Shown here one piece after another: positions 31,869 through 39,166 of a stretch of DNA of 42,800 nt (the stretch's first letter is position 1; each line of letters begins with the position of its first letter). Both the position numbers and the translations under genes were made by a program. This DNA comes from a virus: positions 1-42,800 of IMG/VR virus record IMGVR_UViG_3300046791_000254. The stretch is one strand, 5' to 3'. The notes under the pieces were generated by a model that saw only the letters and a list, made by a program, of their open reading frames with translations, was not told where the DNA came from and did not search any database.

Positions 31869-31946
31869 ATGTATCGAACGAGTACGACGATAGCCGGTAA
31901 GGCCATCGCCCGAAATGTTGAATCATTCAACAGGAGACTCCGGTGA
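31869..31946 (+). CDS. Candidate 25-aa leader peptide before tailspike
   Basis: ATG 31869 begins MYRTSTTIAGKAIARNVESF and ends in CGGTGA, overlapping the tailspike GTG start by 4 nt. It has no good Shine-Dalgarno. It spans the 17-bp palindrome at 31916-31932. It may be a short translated leader or simply chance. Confidence 0.3.
   Translation: MYRTSTTIAGKAIARNVESFNRRLR
31916..31932. promoter_or_regulatory. 17-bp palindrome upstream of tailspike gene
   Basis: TGTTGAATCATTCAACA is a perfect palindrome with a one-base centre, immediately 5' of the tailspike ribosome binding site CAGGAG. It could be an RNA hairpin or a protein binding site controlling tailspike production. There is no T-run for termination. 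Confidence 0.6.
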
Positions 31947-33607
31947 CTGTGGCTGTTGCACCTTGTCCGACCCCGATCTTCCAGTTTTTCGATAACGCCG
32001 GACGACCCGCCAATGGGGGATCAGTCCTGACCCAGGTGGGTGGGTTCAACTATCCCACGTATCAGGATTCTACCGGAACTACGCCGCTACCGAATCCGAT
32101 TCCACTTAATTCAAGAGGCGAGGTCTCAAACGCTGCCGGGAACTCCTGTCAGCTCTTTCTGGCCCAGAACCAAGCCTATACCTTCACCCTCTATGACAAT
32201 AACGGGAACGTTCTCAATCAGTCCACCTATGTGAATGGGCAGGCCGTGACCGCCGCGCAAGTCGCCGCGCTTTCGACGAATGCTGCCGTGCTATCTTCGT
32301 TGCAGATCACAGACGCGGAAATCGCTGCCAATATCACTCCCACGAGTTACGCCTATTTTACCTGGGACGTACGGCGCCTGGGCGTGGTCGGGGATAACAT
32401 TACGGATGACACTGCCGCCTTACAGCGTTGCTACACCGTAGGCGGTGACTGGAAAATACCATCTGGTTTTCAGATCCGTTGTACATCGACCATCGTCGGC
32501 ATCATCGGAACGCGACTCTATTCCGACACGGCCGGGGGGATCGGGCTGGGGACGCTATCCACCCTACCGCAAGCTTACCTAGTTCACGACTTCAACGGGA
32601 CATTCTTTGATCTCGTGGGCTCACCGAGCAGCAATCTCGTGGGCGGCGGCTTTACCTTTGATCGGCTCACGTTTGTCCAGAAGGACGGGTCCGGTACAGG
32701 AGCTTCGGGGATCTGTATCCGCTCCGTTCAGGTCTCCAACACACAGAAGTGTGCGTGGATCCGAATGTCGGATTGCAACATCGAGACCCTGTCGGGCGGC
32801 TCGAATGACTGGACGTGGGGCATCTACCTCGATGGCACCGCTGCGGTCCCGAACAACAATTTACGTGACCACTTTTTCCAACGCATGCGCATCGTATCGG
32901 GCGCCAATGCGAGCGGATCGATTAACCTGTTAGGTCAGGCCAATGTCTTCATGATGGCCGTGGAGTGTAATCTTTCATTCGGGAATCTCAATATCTCCGG
33001 TGTCCCGGCGACGCTGTCTTCCAGTATTGAAATAGTTGGATGCAGTTTCAACAATGTGATCCTGGACCAGTGCCAGGTGATCTACGGCGCTGGGAATTCC
33101 TGTGCGACCGTGACCATGACCAGCAACACCCAGAATATCGAGCTCGGGATCAGTTGTACGGGAACCGCGCCGGTGCTCGCCGGGACCCGCGTAACGCTCC
33201 ATGGGTTCAACGGCTCCAATGGGAAATACACGATCTGGTCGAACAACAATGTCCGGTTTGATACCGCCGCCAACCCTGTCGAAATCGCTCAGGTTCTGTC
33301 AGTCGGTTCAGCGCCCGCCTTGACTGGTGATGTGCGCCTGAACAACTCAAGTGTGATTGCCGCGCGCAATTCGGCCAATTCGGGCGATGTCCAGGCCCTG
33401 AGTGTGGATAACAGCAATCGTGTGCGATTGGCTCCTGGTGGGAGCGATGACATCGTATGGGGGCGCGCGCCGGTATCTATGGGCGGTGGAGCAGGGGCCG
33501 TCCTGGGAACTATTGGAGGTTCGGGGCCCACATCAGGAGCGCAATTTGAATGGCTCCAGGTCTTCAACACCTCGGGTGACAAATGTTTCATTCCTATCTG
33601 GAAGTGA
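31943..33607 (+). CDS. Tailspike with P22-type head-binding domain, 554 aa
   Basis: GTG start with AGGAG 7 nt upstream. Residues 1-100 match the P22 tailspike head-binding domain (FQFFDNAGRPANGGSVLTQV, YPTYQDSTGTTPLPNPIPLN, SRGEVSNA, YTFTLYDNNGNV). From about 145 (RRLGVVGDNITDDTAALQRC) it enters the pectate-lyase-like right-handed beta helix common to depolymerising spikes, and ends in a separate C-terminal part. It should be a trimer that recognises and cuts or modifies surface polysaccharide; the active-site residues of the helix cannot be assigned. Confidence 0.88.
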   Translation: MTVAVAPCPTPIFQFFDNAGRPANGGSVLTQVGGFNYPTYQDSTGTTPLPNPIPLNSRGEVSNAAGNSCQLFLAQNQAYTFTLYDNNGNVLNQSTYVNGQAVTAAQVAALSTNAAVLSSLQITDAEIAANITPTSYAYFTWDVRRLGVVGDNITDDTAALQRCYTVGGDWKIPSGFQIRCTSTIVGIIGTRLYSDTAGGIGLGTLSTLPQAYLVHDFNGTFFDLVGSPSSNLVGGGFTFDRLTFVQKDGSGTGASGICIRSVQVSNTQKCAWIRMSDCNIETLSGGSNDWTWGIYLDGTAAVPNNNLRDHFFQRMRIVSGANASGSINLLGQANVFMMAVECNLSFGNLNISGVPATLSSSIEIVGCSFNNVILDQCQVIYGAGNSCATVTMTSNTQNIELGISCTGTAPVLAGTRVTLHGFNGSNGKYTIWSNNNVRFDTAANPVEIAQVLSVGSAPALTGDVRLNNSSVIAARNSANSGDVQALSVDNSNRVRLAPGGSDDIVWGRAPVSMGGGAGAVLGTIGGSGPTSGAQFEWLQVFNTSGDKCFIPIWK

Positions 33608-33608
33608 G

Positions 33609-33932
33609 ATGAGACCGGATCGCCGCATAGACCCTGACTATGCAGAGGATCAGATTGACATTCTGAGGCATCTTATCGCGGAGGCGATTGCAGCCAAAAG
33701 GACGGAGCTTGGTGTGGAGACCTACAATGAATTCCCCAAAGCGATGGTCAAGTGGATCGCCGGAGGCATTATGGTTCTCTCAGTTTCGGGCATCGTTGGC
33801 TGCGTTGTCATGTACGGAGAGCTCCAAGCCGTCCGAGCCGAGCTCACTGCGCTCCGCTCCAACGTCGATGACCTCAAGCGACTGGTTGAGCCGCGATACC
33901 GTGGAGGACCCGATGTCCCCACTGCACGCTGA
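33609..33932 (+). CDS. Single-pass membrane protein of lysis region, 107 aa
   Basis: ATG 33609 lies one base after the tailspike TGA. A cytoplasmic helical part (DYAEDQIDILRHLIAEAIAA) is followed by one membrane segment (residues about 48-70, WIAGGIMVLSVSGIVGCVVM) and a heptad-like coiled coil (ELQAVRAELTALRSNVDDLK). The layout resembles small phage membrane proteins near lysis genes, possibly a spanin-like or holin-accessory component. It overlaps the next gene by 20 nt. Confidence 0.65.
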   Translation: MRPDRRIDPDYAEDQIDILRHLIAEAIAAKRTELGVETYNEFPKAMVKWIAGGIMVLSVSGIVGCVVMYGELQAVRAELTALRSNVDDLKRLVEPRYRGGPDVPTAR

Positions 33933-34227
33933 GCAGTCTCCTGATGAGTCGGTACATGGTGCGGGTAACGGCAATGTGAACGTCAATCGCTTTACGATGG
34001 CGAAAGAGCGTACTTCCAATGTGCTTTTGGCCTGTTGTCTCGTTGCACTGGTGGTGTTGGTTTTTCTTTATCGATATGATGCACAGGAGCGTGACCTTGA
34101 TCGCTACGATGACGGTAAACGCCAGGAGCAAGTCGATAAAGAACTGGCCGATTTACGCGCACAGCTTAATGTGAATCAAGCATTGGTCCAAGCCTACGGA
34201 CTCCAGAAATCCGTAAAAGGAAAGTGA
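33913..34227 (+). CDS. Second single-pass membrane protein, 104 aa
   Basis: A polar N-terminus with GAGNGNVNVNRF, a membrane helix at about 36-55 (NVLLACCLVALVVLVFLYRY) and a charged C-terminal coiled coil (EQVDKELADLRAQLNVNQAL). It may pair with the upstream membrane protein. Local composition is more AT-rich than in the head genes. Function unknown. Confidence 0.65.
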   Translation: MSPLHAEQSPDESVHGAGNGNVNVNRFTMAKERTSNVLLACCLVALVVLVFLYRYDAQERDLDRYDDGKRQEQVDKELADLRAQLNVNQALVQAYGLQKSVKGK

Positions 34228-34228
34228 C

Positions 34229-34435
34229 ATGGGTGGACACATCATCATCCGGAATGACACGCGCGATGCGCTGCTTCAACCGTTGGTCTGGGCAGGATTA
34301 CCGAGTATCACGCAGAGCATTCTGCGGCAGATCTTCTACAACACCGACGGTACCTTGCGGGATGGAGCAACGTGGACGGCAGAAGAGGCTTTTCATGTAG
34401 GGGCTGCCTCACTATGGGCTAACTGTTATCTCTAA
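34229..34435 (+). CDS. Hypothetical protein, 68 aa
   Basis: Starts one base after the previous stop; its TAA shares an A with the next ATG. MGGHIIIRNDTRDALLQPLV and later TWTAEEAFHVGAASLWANCY. No membrane helix or family is recognised; packed into the lysis cassette. Confidence 0.6.
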   Translation: MGGHIIIRNDTRDALLQPLVWAGLPSITQSILRQIFYNTDGTLRDGATWTAEEAFHVGAASLWANCYL

Positions 34436-34569
34436 TGTCCTCAGCCCTCGCCATCATCGGTTCATTTGTCGCAGCGCTCACCATTTGGGCGCTGGGACAT
34501 GCGCAGGCCTGTGCCAGCTTCCATGAGCGTCTGGCTCGGCTCGAGGAACGTCTGGGGATAAAGCAATGA
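34435..34569 (+). CDS. Small membrane protein, 44 aa, before endolysin
   Basis: ATG 34435, ending at 34569 with ATGA overlap into the endolysin. One hydrophobic segment (SALAIIGSFVAALTIWALGH) is followed by a charged helix (CASFHERLARLEERLGIKQ). The layout suggests a holin-like or regulatory membrane peptide; it resembles short proteins encoded directly before endolysins. Confidence 0.6.
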   Translation: MSSALAIIGSFVAALTIWALGHAQACASFHERLARLEERLGIKQ

Positions 34570-34982
34570 GTTTCTTCCTCCCTGCCTTTCAGCTCGTGGT
34601 TGGCATCGAGGGTGGATATAGCAACGATCCGCGGGATCCGGGTGGAGAAACCAAGTGGGGGATCAGCAAACGTGCTTACCCGAATATCGACATTGCTCAA
34701 CTGACTCTGGACCAAGCACAGCAGATCTATCTACGGGACTACTGGGATGCCTGTGGGTGCGACACGATGCCATGGGAACGGGCAATCTGCGTATTCGATA
34801 TGGCAGTTAACCAAGGACCTGGAGCGGCGCGAGCCCTGAACCTTCAGGCACATGATACCGGTGAGCTCATGGCCGAGCGCGCGGTCCGCTATGCCAAGAA
34901 CGAACATTTCCCGACCTATGGGAAGGGATGGATGAATCGCCTTTTCAAGGTCTTCAAAAGCGCACAGGTAACGCCTCAATGA
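34566..34982 (+). CDS. Endolysin, GH108-type muramidase, 138 aa
   Basis: Catalytic Glu15 lies in the GH108 hallmark GIEGGYSNDPRDPGGETKWG, followed by GISKRAYPNIDIAQLT and DYWDACGCDTMPWE. GH108 enzymes cleave the glycan strand of peptidoglycan. There is no signal peptide or peptidoglycan-binding domain, so it requires a holin to reach the wall. It is shorter than most family members (about 170-180 aa), because it lacks the usual C-terminal binding domain. Confidence 0.9.
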   Translation: MSFFLPAFQLVVGIEGGYSNDPRDPGGETKWGISKRAYPNIDIAQLTLDQAQQIYLRDYWDACGCDTMPWERAICVFDMAVNQGPGAARALNLQAHDTGELMAERAVRYAKNEHFPTYGKGWMNRLFKVFKSAQVTPQ

Positions 34983-35404
34983 GTATCTGGGACACAATCG
35001 CCGCTCCGATCATCGCCATCATCAACAAAGTCGTTCCCGACAAAGCCGCCGCAGCGCAGGCCGTCGCGACCTTGAACCAGATGCAGATGCAAGGAGCGCT
35101 ACAGGAAGAGTTCGCCCAGCTTCAGGCGATCACCGTCAACCAGAGCGACGTAGACAAGCAGGAAGCGGCGAGCAGTAGCGTCTTCGTAGCAGGGTGGCGT
35201 CCCATGATCGGCTGGGTCTGCGGGGCTGCGCTGGCCTCCCAGTACATCGGCCGGCCATTGCTTCAGTGGGCCTTTACGATTGCGCATCAGCCCCTGCCTA
35301 CCCTTCCCGGTATAGACGATAATTTGTGGCAGCTCATGTTCGGCATGCTGGGCTTGGGCTCACTGCGCACGTTCGAAAAGATCAAAGGCGTGGCGACTCG
35401 TTAG
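34979..35404 (+). CDS. Holin of the 3TM superfamily, 141 aa
   Basis: ATG 34979 overlaps the endolysin stop (ATGA). A central segment AGWRPMIGWVCGAALASQYI is the hallmark of the 3-TM holins also seen in gene-transfer agents, with a second membrane stretch near LWQLMFGMLGLGSL, and an N-terminal helix IAAPIIAIINKVV. It should release the endolysin to the periplasm. It is the last gene of the rightward arm, with its 3' end overlapping the opposite-strand gene by 23 nt. Confidence 0.85.
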   Translation: MSIWDTIAAPIIAIINKVVPDKAAAAQAVATLNQMQMQGALQEEFAQLQAITVNQSDVDKQEAASSSVFVAGWRPMIGWVCGAALASQYIGRPLLQWAFTIAHQPLPTLPGIDDNLWQLMFGMLGLGSLRTFEKIKGVATR

Positions 35405-35576
35405 ATAGTTGATCTGGTCGCCATGTGTCATCTGGATGTGGCTGGCCGAAGTAGTACCTGAGCTTCTGGGCTTCGCTGCGCCAGTAGGAGCATAGCGTCC
35501 CATGGGCGACGTATTCGCCGCAATCGGGGCATACGTACTGATAGCCGAGGACCGCACCGCCGTATTCAGTTTTCAT
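35382..35576 (-). CDS. Small zinc-ribbon-like protein, 64 aa
   Basis: CPDCGEYVAHGTLC (near residues 16-29) can bind zinc with four Cys or Cys/His. The rest is Arg/Tyr-rich. It is the last gene of the leftward arm and overlaps the 3' end of the holin gene by 23 nt on the opposite strand, so the two arms run into each other without an intergenic terminator. Confidence 0.65.
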   Translation of the reverse strand: MKTEYGGAVLGYQYVCPDCGEYVAHGTLCSYWRSEAQKLRYYFGQPHPDDTWRPDQLSNESPRL

Positions 35577-35593
35577 GATGCTCTCTTACTCGT

Positions 35594-36427
35594 TCATTTA
35601 CGCTGAGCACTGATACCCGGGACTATCGCTGCCCCACCGCCGGGGTTTCTATACTTCCGCGTCAAGATCACGGTCGCGTGAACCGTGAATAGCTCCCGCA
35701 GGACCGGTATCCGCGTGAGAAAGTTGAATCCCTTCACCCCCGTGTAGCGCTTGCGCACCACGTTGAGTCCGCTGTGCCGCAGCAGCCGTTCAAACTTGCG
35801 TAGCGACATCTTGTTCAGCCCCCCGGTACATTCCGGGTAGCGCTTGGCGCCATCCTGCACATACTTGGCGCGCACCTTCATCACGACCGACTCGGGGCAC
35901 CAGAGCTGTAACCACGGAATCTTGCAAAAGAAGTGCATGTGAGAGCCATAGGGCGCATACCACGGCGGGCCGAAGGTCATCAGAATCAACCCGCTCGGCG
36001 TAATGACGCGCCGCATATCCGCGAGAATCGCCGCAGGATCCGGGAAGTGCTCCATCGAGTTCTGGCTGATCACCACGTCGTAGCGTTCCCCGTCCAGCTT
36101 GTCGATGAACCGGATCGGCAGCTTCGCATGTTCCCGCTGGGCGAAAGCCAACGTCTGGGCATTGGTGTCGATTCCCGTCACGGAGCAACCGTAGACGGTC
36201 GTCAGCAGGGCGGACTGAAAGCCCTGGCCGCAGCCGAAGTCCAGGACCTTTTTGCCACTCACCAGCGGCTCGAGATCCGGATATTCGCGCTGCAGCACCT
36301 TGAGCGGCTCGCCTTCCGACTGACCGCCGAAGGGCAGCTCGATGTACTTGGAGAATCGCGTCAGGACGCGTTCGGTAAACTGAGTCCAGAAAGATGGTGA
36401 TTCGGGTAACGAAGCATTGGTGATCAT
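35594..36427 (-). CDS. Class I SAM-dependent methyltransferase, 277 aa
   Basis: The SAM-binding motif I is VLDFGCGQGFQSALL (around residue 60), motif II VTGIDTNAQTLAFAQ, and a later VVISQNSMEHFPDPAAILAD with LILMTFGPPWYAPYG is characteristic of small-molecule or sugar/lipid methyltransferases (Methyltransf_11/23-type). The ATG at 36427 (MITNASLPES) is preferred over 36490. The substrate is unknown. The type resembles enzymes from O-antigen/polysaccharide clusters, so host surface modification is a possibility. Confidence 0.8.
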   Translation of the reverse strand: MITNASLPESPSFWTQFTERVLTRFSKYIELPFGGQSEGEPLKVLQREYPDLEPLVSGKKVLDFGCGQGFQSALLTTVYGCSVTGIDTNAQTLAFAQREHAKLPIRFIDKLDGERYDVVISQNSMEHFPDPAAILADMRRVITPSGLILMTFGPPWYAPYGSHMHFFCKIPWLQLWCPESVVMKVRAKYVQDGAKRYPECTGGLNKMSLRKFERLLRHSGLNVVRKRYTGVKGFNFLTRIPVLRELFTVHATVILTRKYRNPGGGAAIVPGISAQRK

Positions 36428-36559
36428 CTTGTTGTCCTTGGCCCATCGGGGCCTGTTTGTTATGGGTCGTACTGACGATAGTCGAGTCATTTCGATCTGT
36501 CACTTTGCGATGCGGTCGTGTAGCGGTAATAGCGATTAGAGCGATACGACGGGATGAGT

Positions 36560-36814
36560 TCAGCGCTTCATTTGCTCGGGTGGGAAATCTCTGAAATATT
36601 CTCTGGACTCAGCGGCATACGACGAGTCAGTAGATAGTTGCCCGAGAGTCCAGAACCGCTTAGCGAGCTCCTTATCCCCATCGGTGAGAGGGCGTCCTGG
36701 CCTTCGAGAGAAATGATTCCATTCGCGGTCGAAGTCATTCGGGTCCGGTGACGTTCCTTCAAGAAGCTTGAACGCCTTGTCGAGCAGTTGTCTACACGTT
36801 GGCTTAGGAGTCAT
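36560..36814 (-). CDS. Hypothetical protein, 84 aa
   Basis: ATG 36814 lies one base after the stop of the upstream gene. Product: MTPKPTCRQLLDKAFKLLEG, then PNDFDREWNHFSRRPGRPLT and a helical C-terminus. No family recognised; a soluble charged protein. Confidence 0.6.
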   Translation of the reverse strand: MTPKPTCRQLLDKAFKLLEGTSPDPNDFDREWNHFSRRPGRPLTDGDKELAKRFWTLGQLSTDSSYAAESREYFRDFPPEQMKR

Positions 36815-36815
36815 G

Positions 36816-37187
36816 TTATTTATCAGAAGGCGTGTTGAGAACCTTTTCAAGTTCCATGAACACGTCATGACTATAGATGTTGTCGAGAGCCTCCTGAATA
36901 CCCTTACGTAGGCGATCAATCTCCACGTTTGGTTGGCCTGAAGCACGCAGGATCGCGTAAATTTCGCGCAGCATCTGATCGTATATAGGCCACTGATGGT
37001 GAGGTGCTCTAGCATCCATGCAAACGGATGCGAGCCAGTTAATGACTTCATCCGTGGTTTTACCCCACGGCGTACCATCCGGACGAATGCCTATAGCTTC
37101 ACCATTGAAAATGGCCTGCATGGCTTCGGTATCGTCGACGACTCCGTCGCCATGGACAATGACCGTACGTTTTTCAGCCATGCTCAT
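36816..37187 (-). CDS. Hypothetical protein with GDGVVDDTEAMQ motif, 123 aa
   Basis: Residues 10-35 (VIVHGDGVVDDTEAMQAIFN) resemble the start of the pectate-lyase-like beta helix in tail proteins (GDGxxDDTxALQ), yet the rest is helical (VINWLASVCMDARAPHHQWP) with no helix repeats. This may be a borrowed fragment or an independent family. The start may be ATG 37187 or 37181. Confidence 0.65.
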   Translation of the reverse strand: MSMAEKRTVIVHGDGVVDDTEAMQAIFNGEAIGIRPDGTPWGKTTDEVINWLASVCMDARAPHHQWPIYDQMLREIYAILRASGQPNVEIDRLRKGIQEALDNIYSHDVFMELEKVLNTPSDK

Positions 37188-37195
37188 CTCTTGTT

Positions 37196-37432
37196 TTATC
37201 CGCGCTTCAGCAGGTCAGTGAAATCGGTCATCTCTGGGATCGTGGATCGCAAATAGGGCGCCGATGCTACGTGCTCATCAGCAGCTTTATGTATTGCGTC
37301 GGTATCGAAATCCCACCACGACATTATGCGCGTCCAGCCGCACGAGCATGTGAGCCTCGACCGATCGCCTATCGGGAATGGCTCAATCTGCACCTTGTGC
37401 GGGTAAAGTACGGCTTCTCCACATAGAGTCAT
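37196..37432 (-). CDS. Small Cys-containing protein, 78 aa
   Basis: MTLCGEAVLYPHKVQIEPFP, then LTCSCGWTRIMSWWDFDTDA with an IHKAADEH segment. The CSCGW...H arrangement is a short zinc knuckle-like pattern that I recall in phage small proteins. No further assignment. Confidence 0.62.
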   Translation of the reverse strand: MTLCGEAVLYPHKVQIEPFPIGDRSRLTCSCGWTRIMSWWDFDTDAIHKAADEHVASAPYLRSTIPEMTDFTDLLKRG

Positions 37433-37450
37433 GTTTACTCCGCCGATGAG

Positions 37451-37642
37451 TTAAACGGTCAGCACTTTCAGGCCACAGAATGTATCCGGTAGTCCGGTCA
37501 TCATCTGATATTCAATCGGCTGATCCCGAATCAGGCACATCTCTTCCTGCGTGACAATAAAGTTGCCGAGAGGTTTGTGCTCATCCAGTAATCTGGCTCG
37601 CAACGTCAGAGCCGCCAGCTCCAATTCCTTGATCGTTCTCAT
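37451..37642 (-). CDS. Hypothetical protein, 63 aa
   Basis: MRTIKELELAALTLRARLLD, followed by VTQEEMCLIRDQPIEYQMMT and ending FCGLKVLTV. Its ATG overlaps the stop of the upstream gene (ATGA). No family recognised. Confidence 0.6.
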   Translation of the reverse strand: MRTIKELELAALTLRARLLDEHKPLGNFIVTQEEMCLIRDQPIEYQMMTGLPDTFCGLKVLTV

Positions 37643-37827
37643 GGGCGTTCCGTTGGTTGATCCGCTGGCACATCCTTACCCAAGAACTCCTTGGCTTCAG
37701 CGGCAAGCCGATCCACGTCGGCCGTCATTCGCTCAAGAACAGCACGCTTCTCGCCCGCGGTCATACCGCCGACTAGATTGATAGCGGCAACAATGTTCTC
37801 GCGACTGTAGAGGTCTTTCACACTCAT
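37639..37827 (-). CDS. Hypothetical helical protein, 62 aa
   Basis: MSVKDLYSRENIVAAINLVG and MTAGEKRAVLERMTADVDRL form two amphipathic helices, with a Pro-rich end. Probably a small cytoplasmic early protein. No family recognised. Confidence 0.58.
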   Translation of the reverse strand: MSVKDLYSRENIVAAINLVGGMTAGEKRAVLERMTADVDRLAAEAKEFLGKDVPADQPTERP

Positions 37828-37851
37828 AATTGTTTACCGCTTGGTTGTCAG

Positions 37852-38046
37852 CTACTCGAACCATTCAGCAGGCTTGATCCCGAGCGCAGTAGTCAGCGCC
37901 TGCATCGTCGCTAGGGTAGGGTTAATAGCCCCCGCCTCGAGCTTCGATAGAGTCGCCGCCGACACCCGCGAGAGACGTGCAACCTCTCTTAGACTCAGTT
38001 TACGTTTCACGCGAGCCGCACGGATCACAGCGCCTACGTTCTTCAT
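37852..38046 (-). CDS. XRE-family HTH regulator, 64 aa
   Basis: MKNVGAVIRAARVKRKLSLR then EVARLSRVSAATLSKLEAGA and NPTLATMQALTTALGIKPAE is a complete HTH_3 domain with no additional domain. A strong promoter directly upstream (38054-38082) would place the transcript start at or next to ATG 38046, so the mRNA is likely leaderless. It has its own promoter inside an otherwise continuous operon, pointing to expression in the prophage state or to autoregulation. Confidence 0.82.
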   Translation of the reverse strand: MKNVGAVIRAARVKRKLSLREVARLSRVSAATLSKLEAGAINPTLATMQALTTALGIKPAEWFE

Positions 38047-38053
38047 GTTTCGC

Positions 38054-38082
38054 ATAGTAAACGTTTCATGAAGTGAACGCAA
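38054..38082 (-). promoter_or_regulatory. Promoter of the XRE regulator gene
   Basis: On the minus strand TTGCGT (38082-38077), 17-nt spacer, TACTAT (38059-38054). The palindrome AAACGTTT and TTCATGAA-type dyads lie within the spacer and may be an operator for the regulator itself. The expected start site is about 38047, adjacent to the ATG. Confidence 0.6.
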
Positions 38083-38083
38083 G

Positions 38084-38386
38084 CTATATATGCTCCGCTG
38101 GCTGTGGTAGAGCACGTCGAGTGATCGCGTTGATGTCCTCGGCCGTTGCATCACGCCATAGAGAGCCGAAATGCTTCTCACCGTTGCGGATGAGCCATTT
38201 GGCGTTGTCGAGTTCCTGGAGCCTATACGCGAGCGTAGAGTGCAGCCGCTCGAGTTCCTGCTGGTAGTTCGCCACACTCTCATCATCAAGTCGTACGACA
38301 ACACACCACGTATCTGTGGGGGTCGGAAGAGGATCACTATCGCTCATCTCCCGAAGGTCGCTTTCGTAGACTACATAACGCTTCAT
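38084..38386 (-). CDS. Hypothetical protein with coiled coil, 100 aa
   Basis: ATG 38386 (ATGA overlap). MKRYVVYESDLREMSDSDPL, DTWCVVVRLDDESVANYQQE and a helical stretch (LERLHSTLAYRLQELDNAKW). Unrecognised family. A frame extension to 38494 would overlap the neighbour extensively and is not chosen. Confidence 0.6.
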   Translation of the reverse strand: MKRYVVYESDLREMSDSDPLPTPTDTWCVVVRLDDESVANYQQELERLHSTLAYRLQELDNAKWLIRNGEKHFGSLWRDATAEDINAITRRALPQPAEHI

Positions 38387-38571
38387 GGCTTCTCCGACGT
38401 GGGGTTCGGTGAGCGTCTTGGGCAACCGGCTCGAAAGCCGAAGAAATGATGATCGACCAAGTCGAGGCGCACCATTATCTTGCATGCTCGGCATTGCTCC
38501 ATGTGCTCAGTCGTCCTCACTTGATTTGTATCGGCACCGTGGCAAGCCATATCGTTGGTCGTTCTGTCCAT
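38383..38571 (-). CDS. Small Cys/His protein, 62 aa
   Basis: ATG 38571 shares one base with the upstream TGA. Contains EQCRACKIMVRLDLVDHHFF and GCPRR, a possible CxxC/HH/C zinc site. No family recognised. Confidence 0.5.
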   Translation of the reverse strand: MDRTTNDMACHGADTNQVRTTEHMEQCRACKIMVRLDLVDHHFFGFRAGCPRRSPNPTSEKP

Positions 38572-38738
38572 CAATCACCCGACACGGTTGTATGTCGTAA
38601 CGCAGCATGTTGCCGCTTAAGAAGCGCTTTCGTTTCCAGCCTCCTGCGCTCCAGATAAGCAGCGATCGCATTCTTAAGGTATGGCAAATCCTTGTCCGTG
38701 CCACGCCTGACTGAATCGATTACCTTCTGCGGAATCAC
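38571..38738 (-). CDS. Small helical protein with GTG start, 55 aa
   Basis: GTG 38738 overlaps the upstream TGA (GTGA). The product (VIPQKVIDSVRRGTDKDLPY, then LKNAIAAYLERRRLETKALL) is strongly helical and basic. Perfect overlap with both neighbours supports the frame over the competing ones at 38507-38704 and 38674-38886. Confidence 0.55.
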   Translation of the reverse strand: MIPQKVIDSVRRGTDKDLPYLKNAIAAYLERRRLETKALLKRQHAALRHTTVSGD

Positions 38739-38911
38739 GTTTTCTCCTGATCACGTGATGCGCTGACAGCGGGTCCTTCTTTGCCGATCTCCTCCAGCCA
38801 TTGGCGAACGATCGCGTGGAAGAACGCCGTATCCCGACCCGGGACCCTGACGCCAATTGTTCCCAGCCGCATCGCGAGCGTATCAATCTGTTCCGGAGTT
38901 GGTGTATTCAT
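38735..38911 (-). CDS. Hypothetical protein, 58 aa
   Basis: ATG 38911 overlaps the stop of the previous gene (ATGA). MNTPTPEQIDTLAMRLGTIG then GRDTAFFHAIVRQWLEEIGK. Helical, acidic to neutral; no family recognised. Confidence 0.58.
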   Translation of the reverse strand: MNTPTPEQIDTLAMRLGTIGVRVPGRDTAFFHAIVRQWLEEIGKEGPAVSASRDQEKT

Positions 38912-39099
38912 GATGGGTCCCATAATCCTGGCTCCTGTCGTTTCACCCAAACGTGACCGCCGAAAACAACGCGGTCACCGGGCTCGTATTTGCGATCTGG
39001 CTCCCACAGCGGCGGGACCCAGCACATGTGCCACGATTCCTCGTGCTTGCCGGGACAGCCGATGACAGGGCAGGTAAATGCCCGCTCATCCATTGACAT
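38908..39099 (-). CDS. Zinc-finger / sugar-binding-like small protein, 63 aa
   Basis: From ATG 39099 the protein has CPVIGCPGKHEESWHMC, a CxxxxC...H...C cluster likely to bind zinc, then EPGDRVVFGGHVWVKRQEPG, which resembles the YxxGDxVxxxGxxW pattern of chitin-binding (CBM5/12-like) modules. The combination is unusual in a 63-residue protein. The start may instead be TTG/ATG at 39141 or 39093. Confidence 0.55.
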   Translation of the reverse strand: MSMDERAFTCPVIGCPGKHEESWHMCWVPPLWEPDRKYEPGDRVVFGGHVWVKRQEPGLWDPS

Positions 39100-39166
39100 A
39101 GAACCATGCAGACTTAGCTTCTCCCAAGGCCTTACAGTCAACTGGATCTCTGCGGTTATATTTCAT
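39086..39166 (-). CDS. Candidate 26-aa peptide
   Basis: ATG 39166 overlaps the stop of the 341-codon frame at 39163 (ATGA), and the frame ends at TGA 39086, within the next gene's start region. MKYNRRDPVDCKALGEAKSA, ending WFYVNG. It may act only as a coupler. Confidence 0.3.
   Translation of the reverse strand: MKYNRRDPVDCKALGEAKSAWFYVNG

Noticed and set aside
38507-38886. Two Arg-rich minus-strand frames (38507-38704 and 38674-38886)
   Set aside because: Displaced by three small genes that join each other with 1-4 nt overlaps in other frames.
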